A stretch of DNA of 64,000 nucleotides from positions 49,922,242 through 49,986,241 of the forward strand of contig NC_053037.3 of the NCBI RefSeq assembly GCF_002575655.3. The letters are read 5' to 3'. The DNA is from Aegilops tauschii subsp. strangulata. Lineage: Eukaryota > Streptophyta > Magnoliopsida > Poales > Poaceae. Both the position numbers and the translations under genes were made by a program. This document shows, in pieces, positions 1 to 11,407 of this stretch. Numbering within the stretch: position 1 is the stretch's first letter; each line of letters opens with the position of its first letter. The notes under the pieces were generated by a model. It saw nothing but the letters and a program-made list of their open reading frames with translations, was not told the DNA's origin and searched no databases.

Positions 1-126
1 ACTGGCACTGGGCACTGGATCAATATGTTAGTCCCAAAAATAGTATAAAAGTTTCCAAAAGTATATGAAAGTTGAATAATATTGGCATGGAACAATCAAA
101 ATTATAGATACGACGGAGACGTATCA
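1..126 (-). repeat. LTR tip of a Sabrina/WHAM-like Gypsy element, truncated by window edge
   Basis: Read on the minus strand this begins TGATACGTCTCC and continues with an ACGTATCTATAATTT-type stretch and the phrase TTTTTGGGACTAACATATTG. The same words open the LTR at 40186 on the plus strand. It abuts the last 39 internal bases of an Angela element, so this LTR element inserted, in the opposite orientation, just before the Angela 3' LTR. The rest lies outside the window, so its target duplication cannot be checked. Confidence 0.7.
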
Positions 127-165
127 ATGTGAACTAGATTATTGACTCTAGTGCAAGTGGGGGAC
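127..165 (+). mobile_element. Angela internal 3' end with polypurine tract
   Basis: These bases match 15362-15400, the last internal bases of the complete Angela copy, including the repeated ATTGACTCTAG word. The purine-rich GTGGGGGAC directly before the LTR is the plus-strand primer. It shows that the LTR that follows is a 3' LTR and not a solo LTR. Confidence 0.8.
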
Positions 166-1840
166 TGAAGGAAATATGCCCTAGAGGCAATAATAAAGTT
201 ATTATTTATTTCCTTAGTTCATGATAAATGTTTATTATTCATGCTAGAATTGTATTAACCAGAAACTTAGTACATGTGTGAATACATAGACAAAACTTAT
301 AGTCCCTAGTATGCCTCTACTTGACTAGCTCGTTAATCAAAGATGGTTATGTTTCCTAACCATAGACATGTGTTGTCATTTGATGAACGGGATCACATCA
401 TTAGGAGAATGATGTGATGGACATGACCCATCAGTTAGCTTTGCATTATGATTGTTACAGTTTCATTGCTACTGCTCTCTTCATGAGTTATACATGTTCC
501 TCAGACTATGAGATTATGCAACTCCCGAATACCGGAGGAACACTTTGTGTGCTACCAAACGTCACAACGTAATTGGGTGATTATAAAGGTGCTCTACAGG
601 TGTCTCCGAAGGTGTTTGTTGGGTTGGCATAGGTCGAGATTAGGATTTGTCACTCCGTGTTTCGGAGAGGTATCTCTGGGCCCTCTCGGTAATACTCATC
701 ACTATAAGCCTTGCAAGCATTGTGACTAATGAGTTAGTTGCGGGATGAAGTATTACAAACAAGTAAAGAGACTTGCCGGTAACGAGATTGAACTAGGTAT
801 TGAGATACCGACGATCAAATCTCGGGCAAGTAACATACCGATGACAAAGGGAACAACGTATGTTGTTATGCGGTTTGACCGATAAAGATCTTCGTAGAAT
901 ATGTAGGAGCCAATATGAGCATCCAGGTTCCGCTCTTTGTTTTTGACCAGAGATGTGTCTCGGTCATGTCTACATAGTTCTCGAACCCGTAGGGTCCGCA
1001 CGCTTAATGTTCGATGACGATATGTATTATGAGTTATGTGTTTTTGATGACCGAAGTTTGTTCGGAGTCCCGGATGAGATCACGGATGTGACGAGGAGTC
1101 TCGAAGTGGTCGAGACATAAGGATTGATATATTGGACGACTATATTCGGACACCGGAAGTGTTCTGGAGAAGTTTCAGATAAAACCAAAGTGCTGGAGGG
1201 TTACCGGAACCCCCTCGGGGAACTAGTGGGCCTCGATGGGCCTTAGTGCAGAGAGAGGAGGGCTGCAGGAGGGCTGGCCACGCCCCCCTTGAGTCCGAAT
1301 AGGACAAGGGAAGGGGGGCGGCGCCCTCCCTTTCCTTCTACCTCTCTCCCTCTCCTTCCTTCCCCCTCTCTCCTTTTTGGTGGAAACCTACTCGGACTTG
1401 GAGTCCTAGTAGGATTCCCCCTTTTGGGGTGCACCAAGGAGGGCTGGTCGGCCTCCCCTCCCTCCTTTATATTCGGGGGCAGGGGGCACCCTAGAACACA
1501 CAAGTTGATATTTTAGCCATGTGCGGTGCCCCCTCCACAGTTACACACCTCGATCACCATGCCGTCGTGCTGACGGAACTCACCCTCGGCCTCAACTGGA
1601 TCAAGTGTACGAGGGACGTCATCGATCTGAACGTGTGCTGAACGCGGAGGTGCCGTACGTTCGGTACTTGGATCGGTCGGATCGTGAAGACGTATGACTA
1701 CATCAACCGGGTTGTCATAACGCTTCCGCTTTCGGTCTACGAGGGTACGTGGACACACTCTACCCCTCGTTGCTATGCATCACCTAGATAGATCTTGCGT
1801 GATCGTAGGAATTTTTTTGAAATTACCGCATTCCCCAACA
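166..1840 (+). repeat. 3' LTR of an Angela-type Copia retrotransposon
   Basis: The LTR starts TGAAGGAAATATGCCC and ends TTCCCCAACA, the same termini as the LTR pair at 8365 and 15401. It is about 1675 bp and clearly more diverged than that pair, with several indels and a changed TATA region near 1468 where TTTATATT replaces TTTATATA. It is therefore an older insertion. The small reading frames inside it are LTR noise and not genes. Confidence 0.93.
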
Positions 1841-1880
1841 GAATCAACCATCACTTCACCTTTCCCACAGTAAGTACTAG

Positions 1881-2152
1881 TACCTCCTTTTTTTACTCTA
1901 GAAACAACCACACGCGAATATTGGACGGTAGCAGCACAGCAACTGAATCAAAAATCGAAACCAACCAATAAACTACTACTACATGTGAGCGTTTGCTAGT
2001 ATATACATGGACAGACGGAGTACATGATATGTACTAGCAAACGCTCACCAGTAGTAGTAGTTCATTGGTTGGTTTCGATTTTTGATTCAGTTGTTGTGCT
2101 GCTACCGTCAAATATTCGCGTGTGGTTGTTTCTTGAATAAAAAAAGGAGGTA
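1881..2152. mobile_element. 272-bp foldback/MITE-like long hairpin
   Basis: Two arms of about 130 bp are near-perfect inverted complements around a loop of roughly 13 bases near 2009-2021. The outer ends are TACCTCCTTTTTTT and AAAAAAAGGAGGTA. The paired interior includes CGCGAATATT, the GGTAGCAGCACAGCAACTGA region and TGAGCGTTTGCTAGTA. It has no coding potential. It is not Stowaway (no CTCCCTCCGT end), and no clear target duplication was found. A transcript through it would fold into one long duplex. Confidence 0.8.
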
Positions 2153-3382
2153 CCCCTACTTATGTTACTCCCACTACGCCTAGCCTAAGGTTAGTAGGTG
2201 AGCTTGCGCTTGGCTCTTCGCCTCTTCCGGAAGTTGATGGTTCTACAGTAGTACTTCTGGCAATCTGACACCAAATGAGCTGCTCCACGTCCACCGCTTG
2301 TAAGCAAAAGTTTCTCCTCGTGCTGCGAGCCACGGCGCATGCGTTGGCAAGGGAGAAGGCGTAGTAAGCAAGCTTCTCGTCGTTCTGCGAGTTGACGGGA
2401 CACATCAAAGTTATTTAGTACGTACTCTCTCCAAAAAAGGGCTGACCACGTCATGGGTACCATCCCGTGCTCCATCGTTGAGTACGTGCACTATTCACGT
2501 GCCATCGAGGAGAAAAAATATTGCGTAGTAGGTGCCATCAAAGTGCACGACTCACTTACGCATTGCTTATCTGATTATCTCCATTTTTTGCATGACACGT
2601 GCACCTTGATGCTAGATGTCTCGCATGTTGGCAAAAGGATGAACAAAGCTCACGTAAAAAAAGAGTTGAAGAACATAGATTCCCGACGACCGAGAAGGAG
2701 CAAGGAACCTCGCCGTGGAGCGTCTGCAAGGAACCTTGCGCGTTTTCCCTTGTTTTTTGCCGCATGCCCACCTATAAACAAATAAAAGAACATGAACTCT
2801 TCGCTAACCACTAGAGACGATACATCAGGATGCTAAGTTGAAGATGTTTTATAGTTTATATTGATAACCACGCAACAAGCCACGCATGTACAGGACGCAT
2901 GCAGCCACGCATGTACACACGCCAACACACTAACTCCGTCCGGTCCAACTCATGCACATACGCGCACAGCATGGAGCACACAACACACGTACACAACATG
3001 TGCATGCACACACACTCGGGCGCAGAATGCACGTGAATAACACATGCATGCGCATGCGCCATCTACGGCCACGTCCGGTTCATCGTGCTACGGCGAAGCT
3101 CACACACAACGGTGCCTACGCATCTCTTGCAGCACCTCTTTGCCGTCGTTGCTCAATGACTAGTCGGAGACGAAGACGACCGCAGCCTCGGCCTTAGAGC
3201 TAGCACCGATGGAAACACACGCACGCTGCACGCACAAGAGCACGTACGGAGTGCCCACGACGTGGTGCGTCCCCAGTCGCCTCTACTCCTTCTGCGCACA
3301 TTGTCTATCAAGGCGGCTGCATGCCTAATGATGATGTGGGTGAGATCTTCTAGGACTCAGATGATGACGAGGAAAATTATGA
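2153..3382. other. No supported gene; low-complexity host or decayed sequence
   Basis: Small frames exist in all directions but none resembles a known protein. Around 2860-3060 the sequence is rich in CACACATGCATG-like purine-pyrimidine runs. I see no RNA gene or element end that can be defended. Confidence 0.5.
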
Positions 3383-3630
3383 GACTACCCACAATGGGAG
3401 TAACATAGGTAGTAACATCACACATGTCTAGATAAAGTAGATGATGTGGCAAGCAATAAATGAAGAAAGAGAGGAAAGTAGTAACATCACACATATCAAG
3501 GCAAGATGTGTCTATAGCCTAATAAATGAAGTGTTGCGTGTCACCAGAGATATGTTACTATAGAGGTAGTAACATAGACTAGTAACATGAGCATGTTACT
3601 AGTATATGTTAATACCCATTATGGCTAGTC
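3383..3630. mobile_element. MITE with GACTACCCACAATGGG terminal inverted repeats
   Basis: The left end reads GACTACCCACAATGGGAGTA and the right end is its imperfect complement (ATACCCATTATGGCTAGTC). The inside is AT-rich with repeated GTAACAT words typical of an abundant Triticeae MITE. It is 248 bp and non-coding. TGA flanks it on both sides and may be a 3-bp target duplication, though that is too short to be sure. Confidence 0.65.
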
Positions 3631-4421
3631 TGAGGGGGGTGTCTCCAACAGTGTTCCTCGGCTCGCACCTCTTGCATCACGGTGGTCGAGCTTGGAGTCA
3701 TTCATCTAGTACACGTGGCATCTCAAATCTGGACACAAGGTGACGTACACCGTCAAGGTCCACAGTCAAGGAGGTGCTAAGTGCTAAGTGCTTAGATGTG
3801 CTTAGATGAGGTGCTAAGTGCATTAAATGACTTAGCAACTGAAGTCTCCAATGCATAGGTGCTTAGTTTGTTGTTGCTAAGCTTGCTTCTTTAATTATCT
3901 ATAGACTCAAAACTGTCTTTCCACCATTTCTTCCTGCGGCCATCAAACTAGTCTCTCTCTTCTTAATTAACTTGCCACATTATATTTTATGCCTACGTGG
4001 CAGGCTTAGCAGCTATACATGGTGGAGCACTGGGAGAGGCCAAGGCTGGTCATAGTGGGGAGTAACTTATGCTGTAACATATTACTATGTTACTCTAAAC
4101 ATCTCTATAAACCGGAAAGGAGGGAGTAGTAACATAGACTAGTGTCATATGCATGAAACTACTAGTGAGTATCGGAGCACATGATATTTCCCCGTCCGGA
4201 CCGATCCCAAGTTGGCTTCTCACCTTCTTGGCCCAACAAAAACCCCTCCCCCCCCTCACGCGTGCGCTTCCCACCCGGCGCCAACTAAGCCCGCCGCTCC
4301 ACATTGATGGCAAGTCAGGGTGACGTGACCTCTCACTGCTTCCGGCATTGAAGTGGCGCGCCGACCGAGGGCACCGCCTGCTGCACGCCCGGCATTTCAG
4401 ACTACACAATGGAGAGTAACT
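3631..4421. repeat. Short-repeat and degenerate MITE region, no gene
   Basis: GTGCTAAGT and GTGCTTAGATG words recur between 3773 and 3870. A diverged relative of the MITE at 3383 starts near 4045 (GGTCATAGTGGGGAGTAACTT). A third similar end, GACTACACAATGGAGAGTAAC, starts near 4400 and is cut off by the Tourist-like element that follows. No coding sequence is supported. Confidence 0.45.
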
Positions 4422-4717
4422 TTAGAGCAAGTACTACAATTAGATGACATAAGCAGGCTATAAGGATTTAAATATAGTATTTGTGCTTAGTTGAAGGAGA
4501 GAGAAGAGGAGAGAGAAGAGAAGCGGGTTGTAAACTTGTAGCCGGTTGTAGCAGGAGCCCCAACATACTTTGTGAGACAAAAGGTGGGGCCATCATTAAT
4601 GATATAGTATTATACTAAAGGGACTAACTATTGTACTAGCAGGCTATTAGGTTGGTTCTAGATGATGTGTCAACTTCATATAGCTGGATGTTGGCTATAC
4701 TATTAACCATGCTCTAA
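4422..4717. mobile_element. Tourist-like (PIF/Harbinger) MITE
   Basis: The element reads TTAGAGCAAGTAC at the left and ACCATGCTCTAA at the right, giving inverted ends (GAGCA.G / C.TGCTC) bounded by TTA and TAA, as expected for Harbinger-derived MITEs with a TWA target. The interior is AT-rich, about 290 bp, with a purine-rich GAGAGAAGAGG run at 4500-4530. It is inserted in an older MITE fragment. Confidence 0.6.
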
Positions 4718-5265
4718 GTGTGGTGTGAGTGGGACTAAAATTTAGTCCCATACTGCTAGGTGGGTGTGAGTTGTACCACTTTATAATGTGATCTATTCTA
4801 GCATTTTAATGAGCATGATAATAGGAAACCTACACGCGCGCTCTTCGGGAATGAGCCTGTCTAAGGACAAAAGCTATCAACGTGGTCTATATTTTTGTTG
4901 GTCGGAAAATTTATTTTAAGTCATTAATTAATAATTAACGGATGCCTTAATTACTCAGTTTTTTTTAGACAAACCTTGGTGGGGCTATTATTGACTTGGA
5001 CGTGGGGTTTGGGGGCCAAAGGCCTACTATTATACTTGGTCGTACTCGCACGACCGACCTGCCATGCTCTACCCTAGCCGCCGCTGTATCATATGGTTTC
5101 GCACCGCGAGAAGGGACAGCAGTCCTCCGAACCCCGCCTTTCGTGATCCTGTATGGGAGAGGGGCGATCAGGTTTTTGGGGAGCACACTCCTGTGATTGC
5201 TGCCAGCGACGACTTCCTCAACGACAGCCTTCTTCCCCGACCTTGGTAACCTCTTCATCAACGAC
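4718..5265. other. No supported gene; leader-like sequence before the gag fragment
   Basis: From about 4980 the sequence (GACAAACCTTGGTGG onward) resembles the LTR or leader of a Copia element and runs into the gag start at 5266. No paired LTR or primer-binding site was found. Small overlapping frames at 4996-5249 have no recognisable product. Confidence 0.4.
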
Positions 5266-6236
5266 ATGAGTGACAACATCAACCACAGCGGTTCTGCTCC
5301 GGCTTTACAGTATGTGATTCTGTCCTCCTGGTTTAGTCCGCGTCATTACTTTGATGTTTGCAATTGTCGGCATGATCTATTTACTACTGATTCGGATTAA
5401 ATCTCATAGTAAATTGCTCATATATTCAACAATCCAATCCAAAAACCTGATTATAGGCAATTTACTCTGAGTGGTTTTGCTGCGCTTTTGAAGCCGCCTA
5501 CTTTTAAGGGGGTGCAATATAAAAGGTGGCGCACAAGAGCAGTATATTGGTTTCAGATCATGTACTGCTATGACGCCACTAAGGGTAAGCCTGAGAGTGA
5601 TCTTAATCCTACACAACAGGAAGCTCTTGAGAACATGGATACCCTCTTCAAAGCCGCCCTGCTGAGTGTTCTTGACGATTCCATTGTGGATTCATATATG
5701 TCGTTTGACAGCGGCAAAGACATGTGGGATGCACCCGAGGCCACGTTTGGGGCCTCGGGCGCTAGCAACGAGTTGTACATCATGGAGCAATTCTGTGACT
5801 ACAAGATGACTGATGAGCACTCTGTTGTTCAGCAGACTCATGAGATACAGTCACTCTCTAAGGAACTTGAGTACTTTAAGTGTGTGTTGCCGGACAAATT
5901 TGTTGCTGGGACCATCATTGCCAAGCTTCCACCTTCGTGGAACGATTTTGCTACTTCTCTAAAAACAAGAGACATGAGTTTTCTGTTTTGGATCTCATTA
6001 GCACTCTTGATTTTGAAGAGAAGGCGAGAGCAAAAGACACACGTGCTAGGGTCGCTGAGGGAGCTTCTAGTGCCCACATGGTACACGAGAAGAACTTCCA
6101 GCCCAACCAGCCCCAAAACAACAAGAACAAATCTCAGGGGAAATGCAGGTTTGATGCAAAGAACAAGTCGTCACATTCTACCAACTTCAAGAAGAATTAT
6201 CATAACGGGAAGGGATACAAACCTCAATTTTGGTAG
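5266..6236 (+). pseudogene. Copia gag fragment (UBN2-type) with apparent intron and frameshift
   Basis: The sequence encodes a Copia-type gag N-terminus (UBN2/gag-polypeptide family): LLKPPTFKGVQYKRW, then MWDAPEATFG, ELYIMEQFCDYKM, QSLSKELEYF, VLPDKFVAGTIIAKLPPSW and, in another frame, EEKARAKDTRARVAEG. The frame shifts by one at an A-run near 5961-5965. A start at 5266 gives a short exon ending at 5309. GT at 5310 and AG at 5455-5456 bound a 147-bp intron-like gap, and joining 5309 to 5457 keeps frame exactly. The CCHC knuckle, protease, integrase and reverse transcriptase are absent; the frame ends at 6236 in a Lys/Asn-rich tail. It is a 3'-truncated dead gag or a captured gag exon. Confidence 0.75.
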
Positions 6237-7270
6237 CACCGCACAAAATTTATATGGTTGCATCTACCTGCTGTCAGCTAACCTCATGGTGCTCCAGGTA
6301 TTCCTACATTTGTAACTAGGTACAATGACTACCACAAGATGAAATAAGCTTATTCGTACGTTGACTTGCTGATTGCAGTGCGGAACGATCCTATCATGTG
6401 TGGAGGAGCAAACAAGCGGTGCAGCCGAAGGTGGAAATCAACCAAGGACTTCTGAAATTATATAATCTTCCTCAGGCAGGTCAGTATCCCCTTCGTCCAG
6501 ATGATCGTGTTTTGTCATGCCGAGCTATTGATATGTGCTACTGTTTTGCAACACCGTTTAAGTATAGCTATTGTTTTCCTATCTTTTCAGATTCAGGACA
6601 ATGAAGATGATTTCAGGGGAACTGCACAGTATGGACTCATGTTGAGTCATCTCTATTGCCTCATGTGTTTGCTGCAAATGTGTCAGCATCAATTGCAAGA
6701 TGAGGCAGCTAGCTAGCTGTGGAGTTGCCAACATGCTCAAAGTGCTCGCAACATTGAGAAGAAACAAGCATGCCCAGGAAATTAATGCGTGCGCAGGGAG
6801 GCCCTTTGCTCAGAGAAGCATCGACCGATTTTCTTTATTTCCACACCTTCTCACAGCTTTGTATTGGTTATAGTATGGTGAAGCATTGAGATGCATAAAC
6901 ATGCTGAACTTTTGTTCTTCTGAATGTTAGTATGCATACCGTATCTTTTGAAGCTTAGTTTAATGTGAGTGTCTGCATCCAGTACTGCATCCTCTAATTT
7001 GGTGGATGCCAAGTTGAAAAAGGTTACCGATGAGTAGCCATAAGCTGGAGGCGTCTATTTTTTTTTCTTTCGAATGGGCAATAAGCTGGAGAGTGTCTCG
7101 GGTTGCCTCTAGCACAAGGCCCTCCAATACGAAAACGGGCAGCCGACTGGGCTGATACAAAAGCCTATCCATCTTAAAGCCCATTTGTTTTTGTTTTTTG
7201 CGAGGAGAAGCCCATATTTCTTGAAGAGGGGGCGATCCCAGAAAAACCCTCCTTCCTCCTCGCTTCCACT
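6237..7270. other. No confirmed gene; possible exon relic at 6398-6480
   Basis: A short open stretch at 6398-6480 ends in CCTCAGGCAG followed by GT, with a pyrimidine-rich TTTTCAG acceptor at 6585-6592. Splicing these reaches a stop within a few codons, so it could be the 3' end of a gene or chance. No family was recognised. The rest is AT-rich and non-coding. Confidence 0.25.
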
Positions 7271-7537
7271 TATACTCCCTTCGTCCGGGTTTATTAGGCC
7301 CATGAGCCAATTGCTAAGACCAAGAAGATGCACACAGAGAAAATAAATCTCCTTAATTTGCTCCATAACCACCCTATTAAATAGGCCTAGTAACAAACCA
7401 GGCGCATGCAGTGGCCGGCGGGCACATGCATCCTGCATGCATGGCCAGTCAGCCAAGTCCATGCGCCTGCTCCAATGCAGCAACGCAAAAGAAGAGAGCG
7501 ATTCTTGGGAAAAAGTGAGTAGTTAGTGCGGCGGGCC

Positions 7538-7546
7538 TTATAAACA
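7538..7546 (+). promoter_or_regulatory. Probable TATA box of the F-box gene
   Basis: CTTATAAAC lies about 240 bp before the ATG at 7786 and is followed by a pyrimidine-rich C/T leader typical of a grass 5' UTR. This is the best core-promoter candidate for the now-dead F-box gene. Confidence 0.45.
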
Positions 7547-7595
7547 CGAATAGCTCGCTCTCCCGCTTCCGTATCCCCCCAATTCCCCCCGCTCC

Positions 7596-7722
7596 CCAGT
7601 CTTCCTCACTCGTCCAGAAAACCCCCGCTCACCTTCTTCCTCACTCGTACAGAAAACGCCTCCTCCTCTTCTTCCACTCATACAGAAATCCCCAGCCCTC
7701 CTTCTTCCCCACTCGCACTGCC
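7596..7722 (+). repeat. Short tandem repeats in the F-box 5' leader
   Basis: The phrase CTTCCTCACTCGTCCAGAAA recurs three to four times with changes (CTCGTACAGAAA, CTCATACAGAAA, CCCACTCGCAC), with a unit of roughly 40-50 bp. It lies between the TATA box and the start codon, so it would be transcribed as 5' UTR. Confidence 0.5.
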
Positions 7723-7785
7723 ACTAGGCTCATCTCTGGCCACTCTGCTCAAACCCGTGAGCTCGGCGCGACGCCCACAAGGAAA

Positions 7786-8364
7786 ATGGAGTCGGCTGGC
7801 CCCAGCGCCAAGAAGATGAGGCTCCCGCCAGCGGCGACGCCGGTTGTACGTCCTGCACCCGGTAGCGCGAGGAGAAGGGGCGAGCCCCCCCCCCCCCCCC
7901 CACCCGGATCTGAGGAACCGGTAGAATCTCCGGTAGACCGCATCAGCGATCTCCCGGACGTCATCCTTGAGAAGATCATCTCGCTTCTCCCCACTAAGGA
8001 TTGCTGCTGCACACAAGTCCTCTCAACTCGGTGGCACCCTCTATGGCGCACCGCGCCCCTCAATCTCGACTGTCGTCAGATATCTGTCCTTCCTGAATTT
8101 GATCTCTTGAGAGCCATCCTATCCTCTCACCAGCAGGGCCCCGTTCAATGCCTCTACATCCCGACATGCTACCTGCTGTCCATACCAGGCACGGTGGACG
8201 CTTGGCTAACATCCCCTGAATTCGGAAAACTCCAGCGGTTTGAGTTGTACCATTACCACAAAAGTTTCATACCATGAACACACCAAGAATTCATGCCCAC
8301 ACCACCGTTGTCCATCTCGCGGTTTTCCTCCTCTCTCCACACCGCCACCTTCGCCCAATGTCAT
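7786..8364 (+). pseudogene. F-box/LRR/FBD protein gene, exon 1 5' part, split by Angela
   Basis: The protein starts MESAGPSAKKMRLPP, has a proline run encoded partly by 17 consecutive C bases (7885-7901), then a clear F-box at about residues 48-92: VDRISDLPDVILEKIISLLP, TKDCCCTQVLSTRWHPLW, then LNLDC. Such proteins are the substrate-binding subunits of SCF ubiquitin ligases; the leucine-rich and FBD parts follow in the other fragment (17127-18291). A TGA codon at 8275-8277 breaks the frame. In the same frame beyond it the text still looks like this family (SISRFSSSL-like) up to 8364, where an Angela element begins. GTCAT at 8360-8364 is the left target duplication. Confidence 0.9.
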
Positions 8365-10087
8365 TGAAGGAAATATGCCCTAGAGGCAATCATAAAGTTA
8401 TTATTTATTTCCTTATATCATGATAAATGTTTATTATTCATGCTAGAATTGTATTAACCGGAAACTTGATACATGTGTGAATACATAGACAAACAGAGTG
8501 TCACTAGTATGCCTCTACTTGACTAGCTCGTTAATCAAAGATGGTTATGTTTCCTAGCCATAGACATAAGTTGTCATTTGATTAACGAGATCACCTCATT
8601 AGGAGAATGACGTGATTGACTTGACCCATTCTGTTAGCTTAGCACTCGATCGTTTAGTATGTTGCTATTGCTTTCTTCATGACTTATACATGTTCCTATG
8701 ACTATGAGATTATGCAACTCCCGTTTACCGGAGGAACACTTTGTGTGCTACCAAACGTCACAACGTAAATGGGTGATTATAAAGGTGCTCTACAGGTGTC
8801 TCCAATGGTACTTGTTGGGTTGGTGTATTTCGAGATTAGGATTTGTCACTCCGATTGTCGGAGAGGTATCTCTTGGCCCACTCGGTAATGCACATCACTA
8901 TAAGCCTTGCAAGCATTGCAACTAATGAGCTAGTTGCGGGATGATGTATTACGGAACGGGTAAAGAGACTTGCCGGTAACGAGATTGAACTAGGTATTGA
9001 GATACCGACGATCGAATCTCGGGCAAGTAACATACTGATGACAAAGGGAACAACGTATGTTGTTATGCGGTCTGACCGATAAAGATCTTCGTAGAATATG
9101 TGGGAGCCAATATGGGCATCCAGGTCCCGCTATTGGTTATTGACCGGAGACGTGTCTCGGTCATGTCTACATAGTTCTCGAACCCGTAGGGTCCGCACGC
9201 TTAAAGTTACGATGACAGTTTTATTATGAGTTTATGTATGTTGATGTACCGAAGGAGTTCGGAGTCCCGGATGAGATCGGGGACATGACGAGGAGTCTCG
9301 AAATGGCCGAGACGTAAAGATCGATATATTGGACGACTATATTCGGACTTCGTAAAGGTTCCGAGTGATTCGGGTATTTTTCGGAGTACCGGAGAGTTAC
9401 GGGAATACGTATTGGGCCTTATTGGGCCATACGGGAAAGAAGAAAAAGGGCCTCAAGGGTGGCCGCACCCCTCCCCTTGGTCTGGTCCGAATTGGACTAG
9501 GGAAGGGGGGCGCCCCCTTCCTTCTCTTTTTCCCTTCCTCTTTTCCTATTCCATATGGGAGGTGGAATCCTACTAGGACTAGGGAGTCCTAGTAGGACTC
9601 CACACTTGGTGCGCCCCCTCCTAGGGCCGGCCTCCTCCTCCCTTGCTCCTTTATATACGGGGGCAGGGGGGCACCCCAGAGACACAACAATTGATCCTTG
9701 AGATCTCTTAGCCGTGTGCGGTGCCCCCCTCCACCATATTACACCTCGATAATACCGTTGCGGAGCTTAGGCGAAGCCCTGCGTCGGTGGAACATCATCG
9801 TCGTCACCACGCCGTCGTGCTGACGAAACTCTCCCTCAACACTCGGCTGGATCGGAGTTCGAGGGACGTCATCGAGCTGAACGTGTGTAGAACTCGGAGG
9901 TGCCGTACGTTCGGTACTTGATCGGTCGGATCGTGAAGACGTACGACTACATCAACCGCGTTGTGATAACGCTTCCGCTGTCGGTCTACGAGGATACGTG
10001 GACAACACTCTCCCCTCTCGTTGCTATGCATCACCATGATCTTGCGTGTGCGTAGGAATTTTTTTGAAATTACTACGTTCCCCAACA
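8365..10087 (+). repeat. 5' LTR of the complete Angela element
   Basis: The 1723-bp LTR begins TGAAGGAAATATGCCC and ends TTCCCCAACA. A TATA-like TTTATATAC lies at 9650-9658 and marks the likely start of element transcription. A GC-rich block at 9470-9640 (imperfect GTCCTAGTAGGACTCC palindrome) lies just upstream of it. Confidence 0.95.
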
Positions 10088-10104
10088 GTGGCATCCGAGC
10101 CTGG
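10088..10104 (+). other. Angela primer-binding site
   Basis: GTGGCATCCGAGCCTGG directly follows the 5' LTR. It resembles the initiator-methionine tRNA site common in Copia elements (TGGTATCAGAGC) with several changes, consistent with a copy that depended on looser priming or was mutated. Confidence 0.6.
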
Positions 10105-11407
10105 TTTTATGCGTTGATGCTATGCACGAGTAGAACACAAGTGAGTTGTGGGCGATATAAGTCATACTGCTTACCAGCATGTCATACTTTGGTTCAGCGG
10201 TATTGTGAGATGAAGCGGCCTGGACCGACATTACGCGTACGCTTACGCGAGACTGGTTTCACCGTTCGGAGCACTCGTTGCTTAAAAGTGACCGGCGGGT
10301 GTCTGTCTCTCTCACTTTAGTTGAACCGAGTGTGACTACGCCCGGTCCTTGCGAAGGTTAAAACAGCACCAACTTGACAAACTATCGTTGTGGTTTTGAT
10401 GCGTAGGTAAGAACGGTTCTTGCTAAGCCCGTAGCAGCCACGTAAAACTTGCAACAACAAAGTAGAGGACGTCTAACTTGTTTTTGCAGGGCATGTTGTG
10501 ATGTGATACGGTCAAGACATGATGTGATATAATGTGTTGTATGAGATGATCATGTTTTGTAACCGAGTTATCGGCAACTGGCAGGAGCCATATGGTTGTC
10601 GCTTTATTGTATGAGATGCAATCGCCATGTAATAGTTTTACTTTATCACTAAGCGGTAGCGATAGTCGTAAAAGCAATAAGTTGGCAAGACGACAATGAT
10701 GCTATGATGGAGATCAAGGTGTCGCGCCGGTGACGATGGTGATCATGACGGTGCTTCGGAGATGGAGATCACAAGCACGGTGCTTCGGAGATGGAGATCA
10801 CAAGCACAAGATGATGATGGCCATATCATATCACTTATATTGATTGCATGTGATGTTAATCCTTTATGCATCTTATCTTGCTTTGTTTGACGGTAGCATT
10901 ATAAGATGATCCTTCACTAAATTATCAAAGTATAAGTGTTCTCCCTGAGTATGCACCGTTGCAAAAGTTCTTCGTGCTGAGACACCACGTGTTAATCGGG
11001 TGTGATAGGCTCTACGTTCAAATACAACGGGTGCAAAACAGTTGCACACGCGGAATACTCAGGTTAAACTTGACGAGCCTAGCATATACAGATATGGCCT
11101 CGGAACACAGAGACCGAAAGGTCGAGCGTGAATCATATAGTAGATATGATCAACATAGTGATGTTCACCATTTAAACTACTCCATCTCACGTGTTAATCG
11201 GACATGGTTTAGTTGATTTGGATCACGTAATCACTTAGATGATTAGAAGGATATCTATCTAAGTGGGAGTTCTTAAGTAATATGATTAATTGAACTTAAA
11301 TTTATCATGAACTTAGTCCTGATAGTATTTTGCAAATTATGTTGTAGATCAATAGCTCGCGTTGTTGCTTCCCTATGTTTATTTTGATATGTTCCTAGAG
11401 AAAAATT
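10105..11407 (+). other. Angela 5' untranslated leader
   Basis: No protein is recognised between the primer-binding site and the gag start. A short direct repeat (GCACGGTGCTTCGGAGATGG type, about 36 bp) is present at 10745-10805. This is leader sequence of the element. Confidence 0.55.

Noticed and set aside
1243..1516. Short Pro/Gly/Arg-rich frames in the first Angela LTR, with similar ones near 9365-9685 and 16401-16750
   Set aside because: They come from the GC-rich part of the LTR and occur in every copy.
2453..2814. 110-residue frame and neighbours
   Set aside because: No domain, no splice or promoter support, and overlapping frames on both strands.
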